This document shows positions 9,701 to 17,670 of a stretch of DNA of 51,934 nt, in pieces. Source of the stretch: Bacteroidaceae bacterium (lineage in GTDB: Bacteria; Bacteroidota; Bacteroidia; Bacteroidales; Bacteroidaceae). Position 1 is the first letter of the stretch, and each line of letters opens with the position of its first letter. The DNA is taken from NCBI GenBank assembly GCA_017548075.1, contig JAFYNL010000029.1, forward strand, positions 1-51,934, written 5' to 3'. The notes below the pieces were generated by a model. It searched no databases and was not told the origin of the DNA. It was given only the letters and a program-made list of their open reading frames with translations. Position numbers and translations under genes: made by a program.

Positions 9701-9966
9701 CGAGTGGCAACGCCTGCCAAGCACGGCAGATAATCCTCAGCCTGCCCGAAGGAGAATACACTTATGGCGTGCAGGCAGTCAGCGGGGCATACATCGGTTC
9801 TGAATTTGCAAAGGGAACATTTACCATTGACGATGTAACAGGCATCGGAAAGGTTAAAGGCAAAAAGACAAACGATAAGAATGAAGTTTACGACCTACAA
9901 GGACGCCGCAAGTTAAAGGCAACTCGCGGCGTCAATGTTATAGGGCATAAAAAGATTTTTCTTTAG
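6706..9966 (+). CDS. Secreted ADP-ribosylglycohydrolase-like protein with FG-GAP repeats and T9SS-like tail
   Basis: The 1086-residue protein starts one base after the GH43 stop. Order of parts: signal peptide (1-24, ending ALSAQ); an ADP-ribosylglycohydrolase (DraG)-like domain (about 30-370), with metal-site signatures FDDVYMDLTF near 90-100 and GQDSDCNPSSAAG near 308-320; a beta-rich linker; at least seven FG-GAP/VCBS repeats with DxNxDG calcium loops (about 515-920); a fibronectin-III-like domain (about 940-1040); and a C-terminal segment (YDLQGRR...NVIGHKKIFL) like T9SS sorting ends. DraG proteins remove ADP-ribose from protein. An exported version next to GH43 genes suggests a glycosidase on another substrate, which is inference. 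The stop overlaps the receptor gene on the other strand by 4 bases. Confidence 0.8.
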   Translation: MRPFAIFRISWLLLLLCSPLALSAQTEGTVSLSKSVLLDKIKGGWAGQTIGCAYGGPTEFCYRGVMIPDDVEITYPEHHLKNYFDNLPSLFDDVYMDLTFVDVFSRLGLDAPADSFANAFAYAKYPLWHANQQGRYNIIYGLMPPESGYWKNNPHADCIDYQIESDYAGLMSPGMPNAASEISDKIGHIMNYGDGWYGGVFIGAMYALAFTQNDIETIIEKALQTIPEGSRFRERLDAVVKWYREDPSDWKRCWKLYNEKYSKDLGCPELILAAGNIDATMNSAYVAMGLLYGQGDFGKTMEIATRCGQDSDCNPSSAAGVLATMLGYSNIPEKWMPNLREVESRKFAYSNLSLNDTYNRVYDLALKMIERYGGSIDEENVTIKVQEPTSVRMEQGFVGMFPKLLTSGIEYLGTDDAGQNSFKFQGCGIVVYGNISYSNTAYEAQLEVTVDGEVDHIMPLCSDFNKRTADAIYWNYDLENGSHEVSFKLLNPRSGVNIKANRVIYYVTDDTPSPVPTLQPITFNNWGDGFNNGTSADFNNDGIHDLFLCGGNMGGHVLKGTGVASKAAYQEISNIGDIGNVDFQATIYPVDFNGDGMIDLVAFDSEPSGLTADDGGPEGIFLGDGTGAFHIAPTKVYKADGTTIDTSFKWIWMKSADVADFNNDGRLDLVVCSDKTIHNCLLLNMGKDEEGDFCFKKSDYDTKKRYTIQNAAWDKCMGYVKAYDFNSDGYMDFMLSGSNKSNKTVLFINNPDEPGTFTTVDFPTHRNLPSYDFADVNCDGIPEIYFSGEYHEGWYNQIYTPVFDDGKISYKLYYGLPWQNNDRCMGFRSSAFVDWDGDGIIDIIETGRSDTEMPDGTTLDSRASKIRINLGNGQEWADPILTIGSNLNTTILADVNADGVIDYLRNGENELAVDIDGLKYGTGSIFSATINPSTKVYTPSAPVLNTPVTDKQKVTLSWSPASDAIGNETFEYIVFDVNGQVVAGTNVADFSSGKRKTPTSGNACQARQIILSLPEGEYTYGVQAVSGAYIGSEFAKGTFTIDDVTGIGKVKGKKTNDKNEVYDLQGRRKLKATRGVNVIGHKKIFL

Positions 9967-11870
9967 AAGTCGAGCGTCACACCACCCATGAAGGTTGCCT
10001 TTGGCATCGGGTAGCCTTCGTTGATTTCATACTTTTGAGCGAGCAGGTTCTCACCCTTTGCCCATATCTTAAACGCAGGACAAATACGATAACCAAGTGT
10101 CATGTGAAGCAAGGTGGCATCCTCTTGCTTTGCTTTTGCCCCAGTTGCCGTATAAAGACCTACAAGTTGCTGAAGTCCTGCAGTTGCCGTGAACTTGCCA
10201 TAAACGCAGTCGGCTCCGATATAACCCTTGTAGTCAGGAGCACCAACAACAGGGTTGTTCTGATGAAGATAGCTGTGATTGGTTGCAAGACGCCAATGGT
10301 TGTTAACCTTCCAAGCAGCCTCAACCTCCACACCTTTATTGCGGAACTCGCCAGTATTAACCATAGGAGTCATAGGCGCTGGCACAATAATCATGTTCCT
10401 ACCATCAATGAGGAAGAGGTTCACACCATAAGTTAAGCGGCCTTCGAGCAAGCGTTGACGCCAGCTAATCTCATAGTTGAGCATACTTTCGGCACGAAGT
10501 TGGTCGTTAGCAGTCTTGTAAAGATACATATCTTTGCACGTTGGATTGCGGAAGCCCTTACTGAACATGAACTTGAATTCACCTGTTTCGATGGGGCGAA
10601 CAACGAGTCCTGCTTGGGGAATCCACTCGCCTCCAGCGGTAGAATGGTGGTCGTAACGAACTCCTGCATCGAGGGTTACATACTTCGTTATCTCTTGACG
10701 AACATCGGCATAGCCAGCCACTTCGTTCTCATGAGCGTGTGTGCTTTGCATCTTTCGCTGAGGAGTCAACACAGTTGCACCAGTTTCCTTGTTTTGATAC
10801 CAAGCGTGTCCGTAGATATGCTGGTAGTCGACGCCTGCAGTTATACGAGTTGAAGGTGTTGCAAGAACACTTTGATACCACGAAACACCTGCAACTGCAT
10901 CACGTGAACGGAAAAGGTCGGTCTGCGGTTTGCCACCTACATTGTAGCCATCATCTATGTTGTGGTTACCATAATTATTGTAGATGCTGACGGCTCCGCC
11001 TGTTTTGTCGTAGTGATTCTCCACAACAAGATTGGCCGAACCACGAGTGATACTCTGGTCGTTATCGAGTTTCGGCTGAGCGATTGTGCCGGGGTTGCTG
11101 GCGTTGAAATGCGTAATGTCGGCCATCGCACTTGCATTCCAATGGTCGGATATCTCATAACCAAGACTCAAGAACCCACCATATTGTTCGAAGCCCATAT
11201 TGGGACGATGGTTATCGGAACGTTGATACTGAGCCGCAGCAGTACTTGTGAAGCGGCCTACACGCAGTTGATTGCTGCCCTCAACCTGAACTGTTCCATA
11301 ACTTCCGGCTCCAGCATTGATGGTTGTATGCTGCGAGAGTTTGCCATCTTCATTAGGTTCCAGTTTTCGAGTAACGATATTTACGACTCCACCCATCGCG
11401 TTAGAGCCATAAAGCAAAGATGCAGGACCTCGAAGCACCTCTACCCTATCGGCAATCATCGTCTGGTAGCTATCTGCAATACCATGACCGAAGATGCCCT
11501 GGTATTGCGGGTGTCCGTCGATGAGGACCAGCATTTGTGCAGTTCCAGAGGCAAGTCCGCGAACATTGATACTGCCCGAACCACCTGTACTTACGCCGTA
11601 GCCCATCATTCCTCGACTGGTTACGAGAACTCCAGGAACTTCCTCCATGATGGTGGGAAGCACGCTTGTTCGCTCGTTTGCCAAGAGTGTCTGCCGATTG
11701 AGGGTGTTCACAGTCATCGGAAGATGACGGATATCTGTGGCATTTCGCGTGCCTGTAACCACCACTTCGCTCATTTTTGTGGTATCCTGAATACCTTCAT
11801 TTTGTGTTTCTGCCTGCATGGAAAGGCTTGCAAGACTGGCACTTAGCAGTAGTAATGTGCGGATTTTCAT
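9963..11870 (-). CDS. TonB-dependent outer-membrane receptor
   Basis: The 635-residue protein has a signal peptide (about 1-20). A TonB-box-like segment MSEVVVTGTRN follows, then a plug domain (about 45-170, with RVEVLRGPASLLYGSNAMGG). A 22-strand-type barrel ends in phenylalanine, as outer-membrane proteins do. There is no N-terminal carboxypeptidase-like domain and no SusD partner, so it is closer to BtuB- or siderophore-type receptors than to SusC. The likely ligand is a metal chelate, heme or cobalamin, which sequence does not decide. The AraC-type regulator gene lies upstream on the same strand with a promoter of its own for the receptor. Confidence 0.88.
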   Translation of the reverse strand: MKIRTLLLLSASLASLSMQAETQNEGIQDTTKMSEVVVTGTRNATDIRHLPMTVNTLNRQTLLANERTSVLPTIMEEVPGVLVTSRGMMGYGVSTGGSGSINVRGLASGTAQMLVLIDGHPQYQGIFGHGIADSYQTMIADRVEVLRGPASLLYGSNAMGGVVNIVTRKLEPNEDGKLSQHTTINAGAGSYGTVQVEGSNQLRVGRFTSTAAAQYQRSDNHRPNMGFEQYGGFLSLGYEISDHWNASAMADITHFNASNPGTIAQPKLDNDQSITRGSANLVVENHYDKTGGAVSIYNNYGNHNIDDGYNVGGKPQTDLFRSRDAVAGVSWYQSVLATPSTRITAGVDYQHIYGHAWYQNKETGATVLTPQRKMQSTHAHENEVAGYADVRQEITKYVTLDAGVRYDHHSTAGGEWIPQAGLVVRPIETGEFKFMFSKGFRNPTCKDMYLYKTANDQLRAESMLNYEISWRQRLLEGRLTYGVNLFLIDGRNMIIVPAPMTPMVNTGEFRNKGVEVEAAWKVNNHWRLATNHSYLHQNNPVVGAPDYKGYIGADCVYGKFTATAGLQQLVGLYTATGAKAKQEDATLLHMTLGYRICPAFKIWAKGENLLAQKYEINEGYPMPKATFMGGVTLDF

Positions 11871-11920
11871 AACTGAGAGTGTTTTTGTGTGACAAAATTA
11901 ATACCTTATAATTTCGCCTG

Positions 11921-11952
11921 CAAAGATATTAATAATGTACGCACGAAGCCAA
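11921..11952 (-). promoter_or_regulatory. Promoter of the TonB-dependent receptor gene
   Basis: On the minus strand TATCTTTG (11921-11928) is preceded at 21 bases by TTG (11950-11952). A second -7-like box TAATTTTG lies at 11893-11900. The receptor can therefore be transcribed separately from the regulator gene upstream. Confidence 0.65.
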
Positions 11953-11971
11953 ACCCAGATTTCGCAGAGTG

Positions 11972-12697
11972 TTACCAAGATTTCCCTAAACGGCTGAGAT
12001 AGCGGCTGAAATGTGAGGCGTTATCGAAGTTCAGCTTGCTTGCAACCTCTTTTGCCGTAAGTTTTCCATGCATCAGTAAGTGTCTGATTTCCATTACGGT
12101 AAACTGCTGAATCCAATAACTTGGGGTTCGTCCGCTCACTTGGGTGGAAATCTTGTGAAGATGCTTTGGAGTCACGCAAAGTTCTTGCGCATAATAGGCT
12201 ACGGTTCGATGTTTTCTGTAGGTTCCAGACTCCAGCATTTGGATGAAACGCGACATAATATCGGCCGACCTCAGACTTGCTTCCTCGCGTTCGAAGAGCA
12301 AGGCATGAGCGTTCATGACATCAAGATAAAGTGCTCGCATTCCTTGCAGAACGGCCTCTTGCCTATAGGCTTCCGGCGTATGCTCACGGCGGAAAGCAAC
12401 GTCCTTGAAGTCGTGTTCGATGACGGAAAGCACGTCTCCCTCCAAATGAAAGATGGGATGCATGAAGAGATGAAGCCATCCGCAAGTTCCATAACTGCTG
12501 TGAGGCATCAGACTGGCCTGTTGTTCGGCAGGCAGAAGAAGCCGATAAAGCCGGCAATCTTCCGAGGGTTGAAGGCGGCCAACATGACTGGCCATCGCAA
12601 TCATGCAACATCCAGCCTCGAGCGTATGCTCGTGACCAGAGAAATGCAGGCTGCAAGTTCCAGCCGTACAAAGGAGGTGCAGAATCTGTTGTTGCAT
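11972..12697 (-). CDS. AraC-family transcriptional regulator, short C-terminus
   Basis: From the ATG at 12697 the protein has 241 residues. Longer starts up to 12748 were rejected because a good promoter -7 box lies inside that stretch (12724-12731). The N-terminal part is a cupin-like sensor region with no close relative that I recognise. The last 90 residues hold two helix-turn-helix motifs of the AraC type (TVAYYAQELCVTPKHLHKI and TAKEVASKLNFDNASHFSRY). The protein stops at RLGKSW, about 5-10 residues earlier than usual for the second helix-turn-helix (the usual end is near GxSPxEYR). That could be a natural short form or recent loss. It probably regulates the receptor gene downstream. Confidence 0.82.
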   Translation of the reverse strand: MQQQILHLLCTAGTCSLHFSGHEHTLEAGCCMIAMASHVGRLQPSEDCRLYRLLLPAEQQASLMPHSSYGTCGWLHLFMHPIFHLEGDVLSVIEHDFKDVAFRREHTPEAYRQEAVLQGMRALYLDVMNAHALLFEREEASLRSADIMSRFIQMLESGTYRKHRTVAYYAQELCVTPKHLHKISTQVSGRTPSYWIQQFTVMEIRHLLMHGKLTAKEVASKLNFDNASHFSRYLSRLGKSW

Positions 12698-12723
12698 AAT
12701 ATCGGCCAATCTTTTTACCGCTA

Positions 12724-12754
12724 CAAAATTACGAAAAAAAGGGCACATAAACAA
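12724..12754 (-). promoter_or_regulatory. Promoter of the AraC-type regulator gene
   Basis: On the minus strand TAATTTTG (12724-12731) is preceded at 20 bases by TTG (12752-12754). It places the start of transcription near 12717 and so supports the ATG at 12697. Confidence 0.65.
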
Positions 12755-12797
12755 ACAAAACTCGAAGAATTTGCGAGAGCTTTGTGGGGGCTTTCAA

Positions 12798-12901
12798 AAC
12801 AACCCCAGTTACGTTGGCAAACTTAACGTGTTACGATTGCAAACTTAACGTGTTATGATTGCAAAGTTAACGTGTTACGTTTGGCATCTTAACCTGTTAT
12901 G
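12798..12901. repeat. 22-base-unit palindromic array, copy A
   Basis: A left cap AACAACCCCAGTTA (12798-12811) is followed by four exact 22-base units: 12814-12835, 12836-12857, 12858-12879 and 12880-12901. Each unit carries TTGCAA or a variant, then TTAACGTGTTACG or a variant. The last unit is degenerate and runs into six T residues. It lies in the divergent gap between the AraC-type gene and the aminotransferase gene, 20 bases before the aminotransferase promoter. The final full unit creates TACGTTTG at 12877-12884, a match to the -7 consensus on the plus strand. Confidence 0.92.
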
Positions 12902-12920
12902 TTTTTTCTTGCTAAAAGGT

Positions 12921-12951
12921 TTGTGTCTTCTCTCAAAACTTCGTACCTTTG
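12921..12951 (+). promoter_or_regulatory. Promoter of the aminotransferase-permease pair
   Basis: TTG (12921-12923) lies 20 bases before TACCTTTG (12944-12951), a near-ideal Bacteroidetes promoter. Transcription would start near 12958, about 20 bases before the ATG. Confidence 0.75.
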
Positions 12952-12977
12952 CACGCGAAATTCGAAAATAAGGAATT

Positions 12978-14174
12978 ATGCCACAAATATCCGTTCGAGG
13001 CGTTGAGATGCCGGAGTCGCCTATCCGCAAGTTGGCTCCGCTTGCTTACGCCGCTAAAGACAGAGGAATTCACGTATATCACCTGAACATCGGTCAGCCC
13101 GACCTTCCTACACCTAAAGCGGCCATCGATGCCATCAAGAATATCGACCGTAACATCTTGGAATACAGCCCCAGTCAGGGTTATCTGAGTTATCGCAAAA
13201 AGTTGGTCGGCTACTATGGAAAGTACAATATCAACCTCACTCCCGACGATATCATCATCACAAGTGGCGGTAGCGAGGCCGTACTTTTCTCGTTCCTCGC
13301 TTGCCTGAATCCTGGTGACGAGATCATCGTGCCTGAGCCTGCCTATGCCAACTATATGGCATTCGCAATCTCTGCAGGAGCCGTGATTCGCACTATAACG
13401 ACCACCATCGAGGAAGGCTTCTCGTTGCCGAAGGTCGAGAAGTTCGAGGAACTCATCAACGAAAAGACTCGCGCCATCCTGATCTGCAACCCAAACAATC
13501 CGACGGGCTACCTCTATACTCGTCGCGAAATGAATCAGATTCGCGATCTCGTCAAGAAATACGACCTCTATCTCTTTAGTGATGAGGTTTACAGAGAGTT
13601 CATCTATACGGGAAGTCCCTACATTAGTGCCTGCCATTTGGAGGGTATCGAGAACAATGTGGTGCTCATCGATAGCGTGAGCAAAAGGTATAGTGAGTGC
13701 GGCATCCGTATCGGAGCGCTCATCACGAAGAATAAAGAGGTTCGCAAGGCCGTGATGAAGTTCTGCCAGGCACGTCTCAGCCCTCCTCTCATCGGACAGA
13801 TCGCAGCCGAAGCCAGTTTGGATGAACCCGAAGAATACGGCAGAGAAGTCTACGACGAATATGTTGAAAGACGTAAGTGTCTCATCGATGGATTGAACAG
13901 AATACCAGGTGTGTATAGTCCCATTCCGATGGGTGCGTTCTATACTGTCGCGAAGCTTCCCGTAGATGATGCAGAGAAGTTCTGTGCTTGGTGCTTGAGC
14001 GAGTTCAACTACGAAGGGGAGACTGTGATGCTGGCTCCTGCCGCGGGTTTCTACACGACTCCCGGCATCGGCAAGAACGAAGTGCGTCTGGCCTACGTCC
14101 TCAAGAAAGAAGACCTCGTAAGAGCACTCTTCATCCTCAGAAAAGCCTTGGAAGCTTATCCTGGAAAGGTGTAA
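12978..14174 (+). CDS. PLP-dependent class I/II aminotransferase
   Basis: The 398-residue protein shows the fold-type I hallmarks. NPNNPTG at 171-177 and Asp202 (SDEVY) contact the cofactor ring. Lys236 (SVSKRYS) forms the Schiff base, and Arg244 (CGIRIG) lies near the phosphate. Such enzymes move an amino group from aspartate or another amino acid to a 2-oxo acid. It resembles aspartate aminotransferases of the Bacteroidetes, but it is distinct from the aminotransferase inside the aromatic operon at 25457. The next gene begins one base after its stop, so the permease is probably co-transcribed. The functional link between the two is unclear. Confidence 0.88.
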   Translation: MPQISVRGVEMPESPIRKLAPLAYAAKDRGIHVYHLNIGQPDLPTPKAAIDAIKNIDRNILEYSPSQGYLSYRKKLVGYYGKYNINLTPDDIIITSGGSEAVLFSFLACLNPGDEIIVPEPAYANYMAFAISAGAVIRTITTTIEEGFSLPKVEKFEELINEKTRAILICNPNNPTGYLYTRREMNQIRDLVKKYDLYLFSDEVYREFIYTGSPYISACHLEGIENNVVLIDSVSKRYSECGIRIGALITKNKEVRKAVMKFCQARLSPPLIGQIAAEASLDEPEEYGREVYDEYVERRKCLIDGLNRIPGVYSPIPMGAFYTVAKLPVDDAEKFCAWCLSEFNYEGETVMLAPAAGFYTTPGIGKNEVRLAYVLKKEDLVRALFILRKALEAYPGKV

Positions 14175-14175
14175 A

Positions 14176-15417
14176 ATGTTTACTTGGTTTGTAGCTAAAC
14201 GACTCTTCGCTCAAAGCGGAAGCAGCGGACGAGCCTCGCGTCTTGCCACAGGAATTGCAACTGTGGGAGTCGCTATCGGCTTAGCCGTGATGTTGGTTAG
14301 CGTTTCTATCGTGCTCGGCTTCCAGAAGGAAGTTCAGGACAAAGTGTTGGGCTTCGGCGCTCACATCAAGGTGCTCAACTACAAGAGCTTAGGCCAGCAA
14401 GAGTTCAGTCCGATTGTTATCGACGATTCTGTCACTTCGCGACTCTCTGCAATCCCTAATGTGGCTTCCGTTGCACGCTATTGCATCAAGCCAGGAATGC
14501 TGAAGACTGACGCCAATTTCCGAGGAATCGCGATTCAAGGAGTTGGGCAAGACTACGACCAAAGCTTCATCAGCAGCCACTTAGTAAAGGGCGAAATGCC
14601 TGAGTTCACAGATTCCGTCAGTTCGGGCAAGCTGGTTATTTCGCAGGCAATGGCTCGCGAAATGCAAGTCGATGTTGGCGAAACCATCTATGCTTACTTC
14701 TTTGAACAAACGGTTCGGGCAAGGAAGTTTACCGTCGCAGGCATTTACCAGACCAATCTTACCGACTTCGACAAGAACTTTGCCTATACCGATCTCAACA
14801 CTATTCATCATCTTTTGGGTTGGGATTCCCAGCAATATACAGGAGCGGAAATCAGGTTGAAGGATTTCGAGAAACTCGATGAGACTTTGATGAATGTGGT
14901 AAACGAGGTCAATCACAAGCAAGATGCTTATGGCAACTACTATTCCAGCATGAGCATCAAAATGGAACATCCGCAGATTTTTGCTTGGTTGCAACTCCTC
15001 GATATGGACATTGTGGTCATCCTCATCCTGATGATTTGCGTCTCCATCTTTACCGCGGTAAGCGGACTACTTATCATCATTCTGGAACGCACCAATTTCA
15101 TCGGCATCATGAAGGCTTTGGGGGCACGCAACAAGCAAGTTCGTCACCTCTTCCTCAACTATGCTCTTCTGATTATTGTGCGAGGAATCATACTCGGAAA
15201 CCTGTTGGCTTTCGCCCTTATCTTCTTGCAGAAACAGTTCGGAATCGTTACTCTCGACCCCGAAGTCTACTACGTTGAAGCCGTTCCTGTAATGGTGAAT
15301 TGGTGGTGGGTGCTCGCTATCGACCTCGGAACGCTTGTCCTTTGTGGTTTGGCTATGATTGTTCCGAGCCTTGTGGTCTCAAATATCACGCCTGCCAAGA
15401 GCATTCGCTTCGAATAG
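14176..15417 (+). CDS. FtsX/LolC-E-type ABC transporter permease
   Basis: The 413-residue protein has the MacB/FtsX permease layout. There is one membrane segment near residues 25-50, a periplasmic domain of about 220 residues, and three further segments near 270-305, 325-350 and 375-405. The N-terminus (WFVAKRLF) and the arrangement match the lipoprotein-releasing permeases LolC/LolE. No ATPase gene is adjacent, so a LolD-like partner must be elsewhere. The start lies one base after the aminotransferase stop. Its last 39 bases overlap the end of prmA on the opposite strand. Confidence 0.82.
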   Translation: MFTWFVAKRLFAQSGSSGRASRLATGIATVGVAIGLAVMLVSVSIVLGFQKEVQDKVLGFGAHIKVLNYKSLGQQEFSPIVIDDSVTSRLSAIPNVASVARYCIKPGMLKTDANFRGIAIQGVGQDYDQSFISSHLVKGEMPEFTDSVSSGKLVISQAMAREMQVDVGETIYAYFFEQTVRARKFTVAGIYQTNLTDFDKNFAYTDLNTIHHLLGWDSQQYTGAEIRLKDFEKLDETLMNVVNEVNHKQDAYGNYYSSMSIKMEHPQIFAWLQLLDMDIVVILILMICVSIFTAVSGLLIIILERTNFIGIMKALGARNKQVRHLFLNYALLIIVRGIILGNLLAFALIFLQKQFGIVTLDPEVYYVEAVPVMVNWWWVLAIDLGTLVLCGLAMIVPSLVVSNITPAKSIRFE

Positions 15418-16248
15418 AAGCATTGCCCATCCCTCCTCGCTTTCCGTTTCCAAGAGACTGAAACCCAACTTCGAAGCTGCTTCCGTCAAAGCCTGAACAT
15501 CCTCCAAATAGAAGCCGCTCAATATCATCTGACCTCCTTCTCGAATCGATTTGCTGAATCGCGGCAAGTCCCCAAGCAAGATGTTTCGGTTGATGTTGGC
15601 AATCAGGAGATCGGCCTTTTCCTTTCCTTCGAGCACAGAACTATCGCCACAAACGACCTCTACATTATTATATATGTGATTCAGAAGCAGGTTGTCCTTC
15701 GTATTTTCCACGCTCCATTCGTCGATGTCATAGGCGAAGACACTTTCCGCTCCACGCTTCATAGCCATAATAGCCAAGATTCCTGTGCCCGTTCCTGCGT
15801 CGATAATGTGCTTCCCATCCAAGTCGAGTTGAGCAAGAGTCCGTAGGATAAGCCGAGTCGTCTCGTGGCTCCCAGTCCCGAAAGCCAAGCGAGGAGTGAT
15901 GAGGATGTCGTACTTAACTTGCGGAACATCAGTATGTTTGACGTCGTGAACCACAATCTCGTCGCCCACAAGAACTGGCTGAAAGCCCTCTTCTTCCCAG
16001 ACCTGATTCCAATCTTCATCAGGTGCCTCAACTTTCGAATAACGGATTCTGACCTCTGGCAAACAGAAGTCCTGCACTACTTCACGCATCTTGTCCTCAT
16101 CCCACTCATTTTGCTGGATATAAGCCAACAAGCCGTCTTCTGTCTGAGAAAACGCTTCGAACCCAATCTCGGAGAGTGACGCAGAGAGAATATCTGCGGC
16201 ATCTTCATTGAAAGGATGCAGCGTACATTTTACTTCGAAGTACTTCAT
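15379..16248 (-). CDS. prmA: Ribosomal protein L11 methyltransferase
   Basis: The 289-residue protein has the two-part layout of PrmA. An N-terminal substrate-binding domain (about 1-90) is followed by an S-adenosylmethionine-dependent methyltransferase domain with IDAGTGTGILAIMAMKRGA near 150-168 and the catalytic-loop motif LLIANINRNIL near 222-232. It trimethylates residues of ribosomal protein L11 in the cytoplasm. The 3' end overlaps the permease gene by 39 bases in tail-to-tail orientation, with no terminator between them. A 22-base-unit array ends 22 bases upstream of the ATG and supplies TACGTTTG on this strand (16274-16281). Transcription may therefore start at the repeat edge. Confidence 0.92.
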   Translation of the reverse strand: MKYFEVKCTLHPFNEDAADILSASLSEIGFEAFSQTEDGLLAYIQQNEWDEDKMREVVQDFCLPEVRIRYSKVEAPDEDWNQVWEEEGFQPVLVGDEIVVHDVKHTDVPQVKYDILITPRLAFGTGSHETTRLILRTLAQLDLDGKHIIDAGTGTGILAIMAMKRGAESVFAYDIDEWSVENTKDNLLLNHIYNNVEVVCGDSSVLEGKEKADLLIANINRNILLGDLPRFSKSIREGGQMILSGFYLEDVQALTEAASKLGFSLLETESEEGWAMLLFEANALGRRDI

Positions 16249-16270
16249 TATACATATAATAATGTATAGT

Positions 16271-16362
16271 CGCCAAACGTAACACGTTAACTTTGCAATC
16301 GTAACACGTTAACTTTGGCAACATAACGTGTTAAGTTTGCCGTTTAACCGTGGTTAGTTGTT
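16271..16362. repeat. 22-base-unit palindromic array, copy B
   Basis: Read from the minus strand this is the same element as copies A, C and E: a degenerate cap (16343-16362) followed by three units, 16315-16336, 16293-16314 and 16271-16292. In the middle unit of the chain (16315-16336) the central dinucleotide of the near-palindrome is reversed. The array lies between the divergent genes prmA and the low-complexity secreted protein. It offers -7-like boxes in both directions: TACGTTTG on minus at 16274-16281 and TAAGTTTG on plus at 16332-16339. Confidence 0.9.
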
Positions 16363-16433
16363 CATTTACTCTGCAAATGTAGCTTTTTTTCTCCAGTTGG
16401 GGAAATTTCCTCTACAAAATAGGTGTTTCCCTT

Positions 16434-16463
16434 TTGGTTATTTCATAAAAGACCGTAACTTTG
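16434..16463 (+). promoter_or_regulatory. Promoter of the low-complexity secreted protein gene
   Basis: TTG (16434-16436) lies 19 bases before TAACTTTG (16456-16463). A start of transcription near 16470 leaves room for the ATG at 16489 rather than the one at 16477. Confidence 0.65.
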
Positions 16464-16488
16464 CATCAACAATTAAATGAAATGTACT

Positions 16489-17589
16489 ATGAAAGCAAAT
16501 GTTATTACCCTCATGATGCTTTTGGCTGTTTGCTTCAACGCATCAGCTCAGGACGACGACATGTACTCCTTCTCTTCCAAGAAGAAAGGACAGCAGAACA
16601 CGACTTCATCCGCACAGGTAAGTTCACAAGCTTCCATCGACGATGAAGGCGATCCAAATGCCGACTATCACACAGGACAGTTGCGCGATGTGGATGAATA
16701 CAATCGTCGCGGTTTAGGACAGCAAGCTGGCACACCATCTTACGAGTTCCGAGGCGACACACTTCTCGTTTCAACCAATTCCGAACAGAATGAATTGGCA
16801 GACTACGACGCAGGCTATTATGCCGGATACAACGACGGCCTCAACGACGGAGACTTCTGTCTGACGTCCCGCCTGTATCGCTATCGTGGTTTCCGTCTCT
16901 ACGACCCCTACATCTGGGACTACTGCTACGGATGGTATGATCCTTGGTACGATCCCTGGTACGGCTGGTATGGACCCTATTATCGCTACGGCTATGCAAG
17001 CTGGTACGACTGGGGCTGGGGCTGGCATCACTATGGATGGTACGATCCCTGGTACTACGGAGGATACTATGGAGGCTATTATGGCGGATATCATGGATGG
17101 TATGGAGGTCACAATCGCACTATAACCAGCATTAATTCCGGAAGACGTTCTGCAACAAACGGCACGAACATCGGAGGAGGCAGACAGCCTGGTAGCCGCA
17201 CAGGAGCATCGCGTTCTACATCGACATATGGCACGCGCGGCGCCACCAGAAGCGGAGATGTACGTCAGTCGACAGGAGGTATGCGTAGCAGCAACACTTC
17301 GACCCGCAGCAGCAATATAGGAACTCGCGGTAGCAACACAACTACTACGACTTCCCGCAGCAACAACACAGGAACTCGCAGTAACACTACAACTACGACA
17401 ACCTCTCGCAGCAGTAGCACCACTTCCAGAAGCAGTAGTAGTACCTATAGTGGCGGAAGTTCAAGAGGTAGTTACAGCAGTGGCAGTAGCGGCAGTTTCG
17501 GTGGAGGTGGTTCACGCAGCAGCGGCGGCTTCAGTGGAGGCGGCGGTGGCGGAGGCTCCCGTAGCGGAGGTGGTGGTGGCCGCAGATAA
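16489..17589 (+). CDS. Secreted low-complexity protein (Tyr/Trp/Gly- then Ser/Gly/Arg-rich)
   Basis: From the ATG at 16489 the protein has 366 residues and begins with a signal peptide MKANVITLMMLLAVCFNASA. The ATG at 16477 would add four residues and is too close to the predicted transcript start. Residues about 110-205 are rich in Tyr, Trp, Gly and Asp, with repeated WYDPWY- and GGYYGGY-like steps. Residues about 210-366 are almost only Ser, Thr, Gly, Asn and Arg and end in a glycine run and RR. I recognise no family. Such composition suits an extended, adhesive or matrix-like envelope protein. That is inference. Confidence 0.75.
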   Translation: MKANVITLMMLLAVCFNASAQDDDMYSFSSKKKGQQNTTSSAQVSSQASIDDEGDPNADYHTGQLRDVDEYNRRGLGQQAGTPSYEFRGDTLLVSTNSEQNELADYDAGYYAGYNDGLNDGDFCLTSRLYRYRGFRLYDPYIWDYCYGWYDPWYDPWYGWYGPYYRYGYASWYDWGWGWHHYGWYDPWYYGGYYGGYYGGYHGWYGGHNRTITSINSGRRSATNGTNIGGGRQPGSRTGASRSTSTYGTRGATRSGDVRQSTGGMRSSNTSTRSSNIGTRGSNTTTTTSRSNNTGTRSNTTTTTTSRSSSTTSRSSSSTYSGGSSRGSYSSGSSGSFGGGGSRSSGGFSGGGGGGGSRSGGGGGRR

Positions 17590-17670
17590 TTGCCCCCTAA
17601 CCTACTCTATAAAGGATATAACCCCAAATATGTCAACTCATATTTCTGTTAACTTGACAACTATAAAACT

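Noticed and set aside
9963-11870. SusC-type receptor of a polysaccharide locus
   Set aside because: The protein is too short (635 residues), lacks the N-terminal carboxypeptidase-like domain and has no SusD gene beside it.
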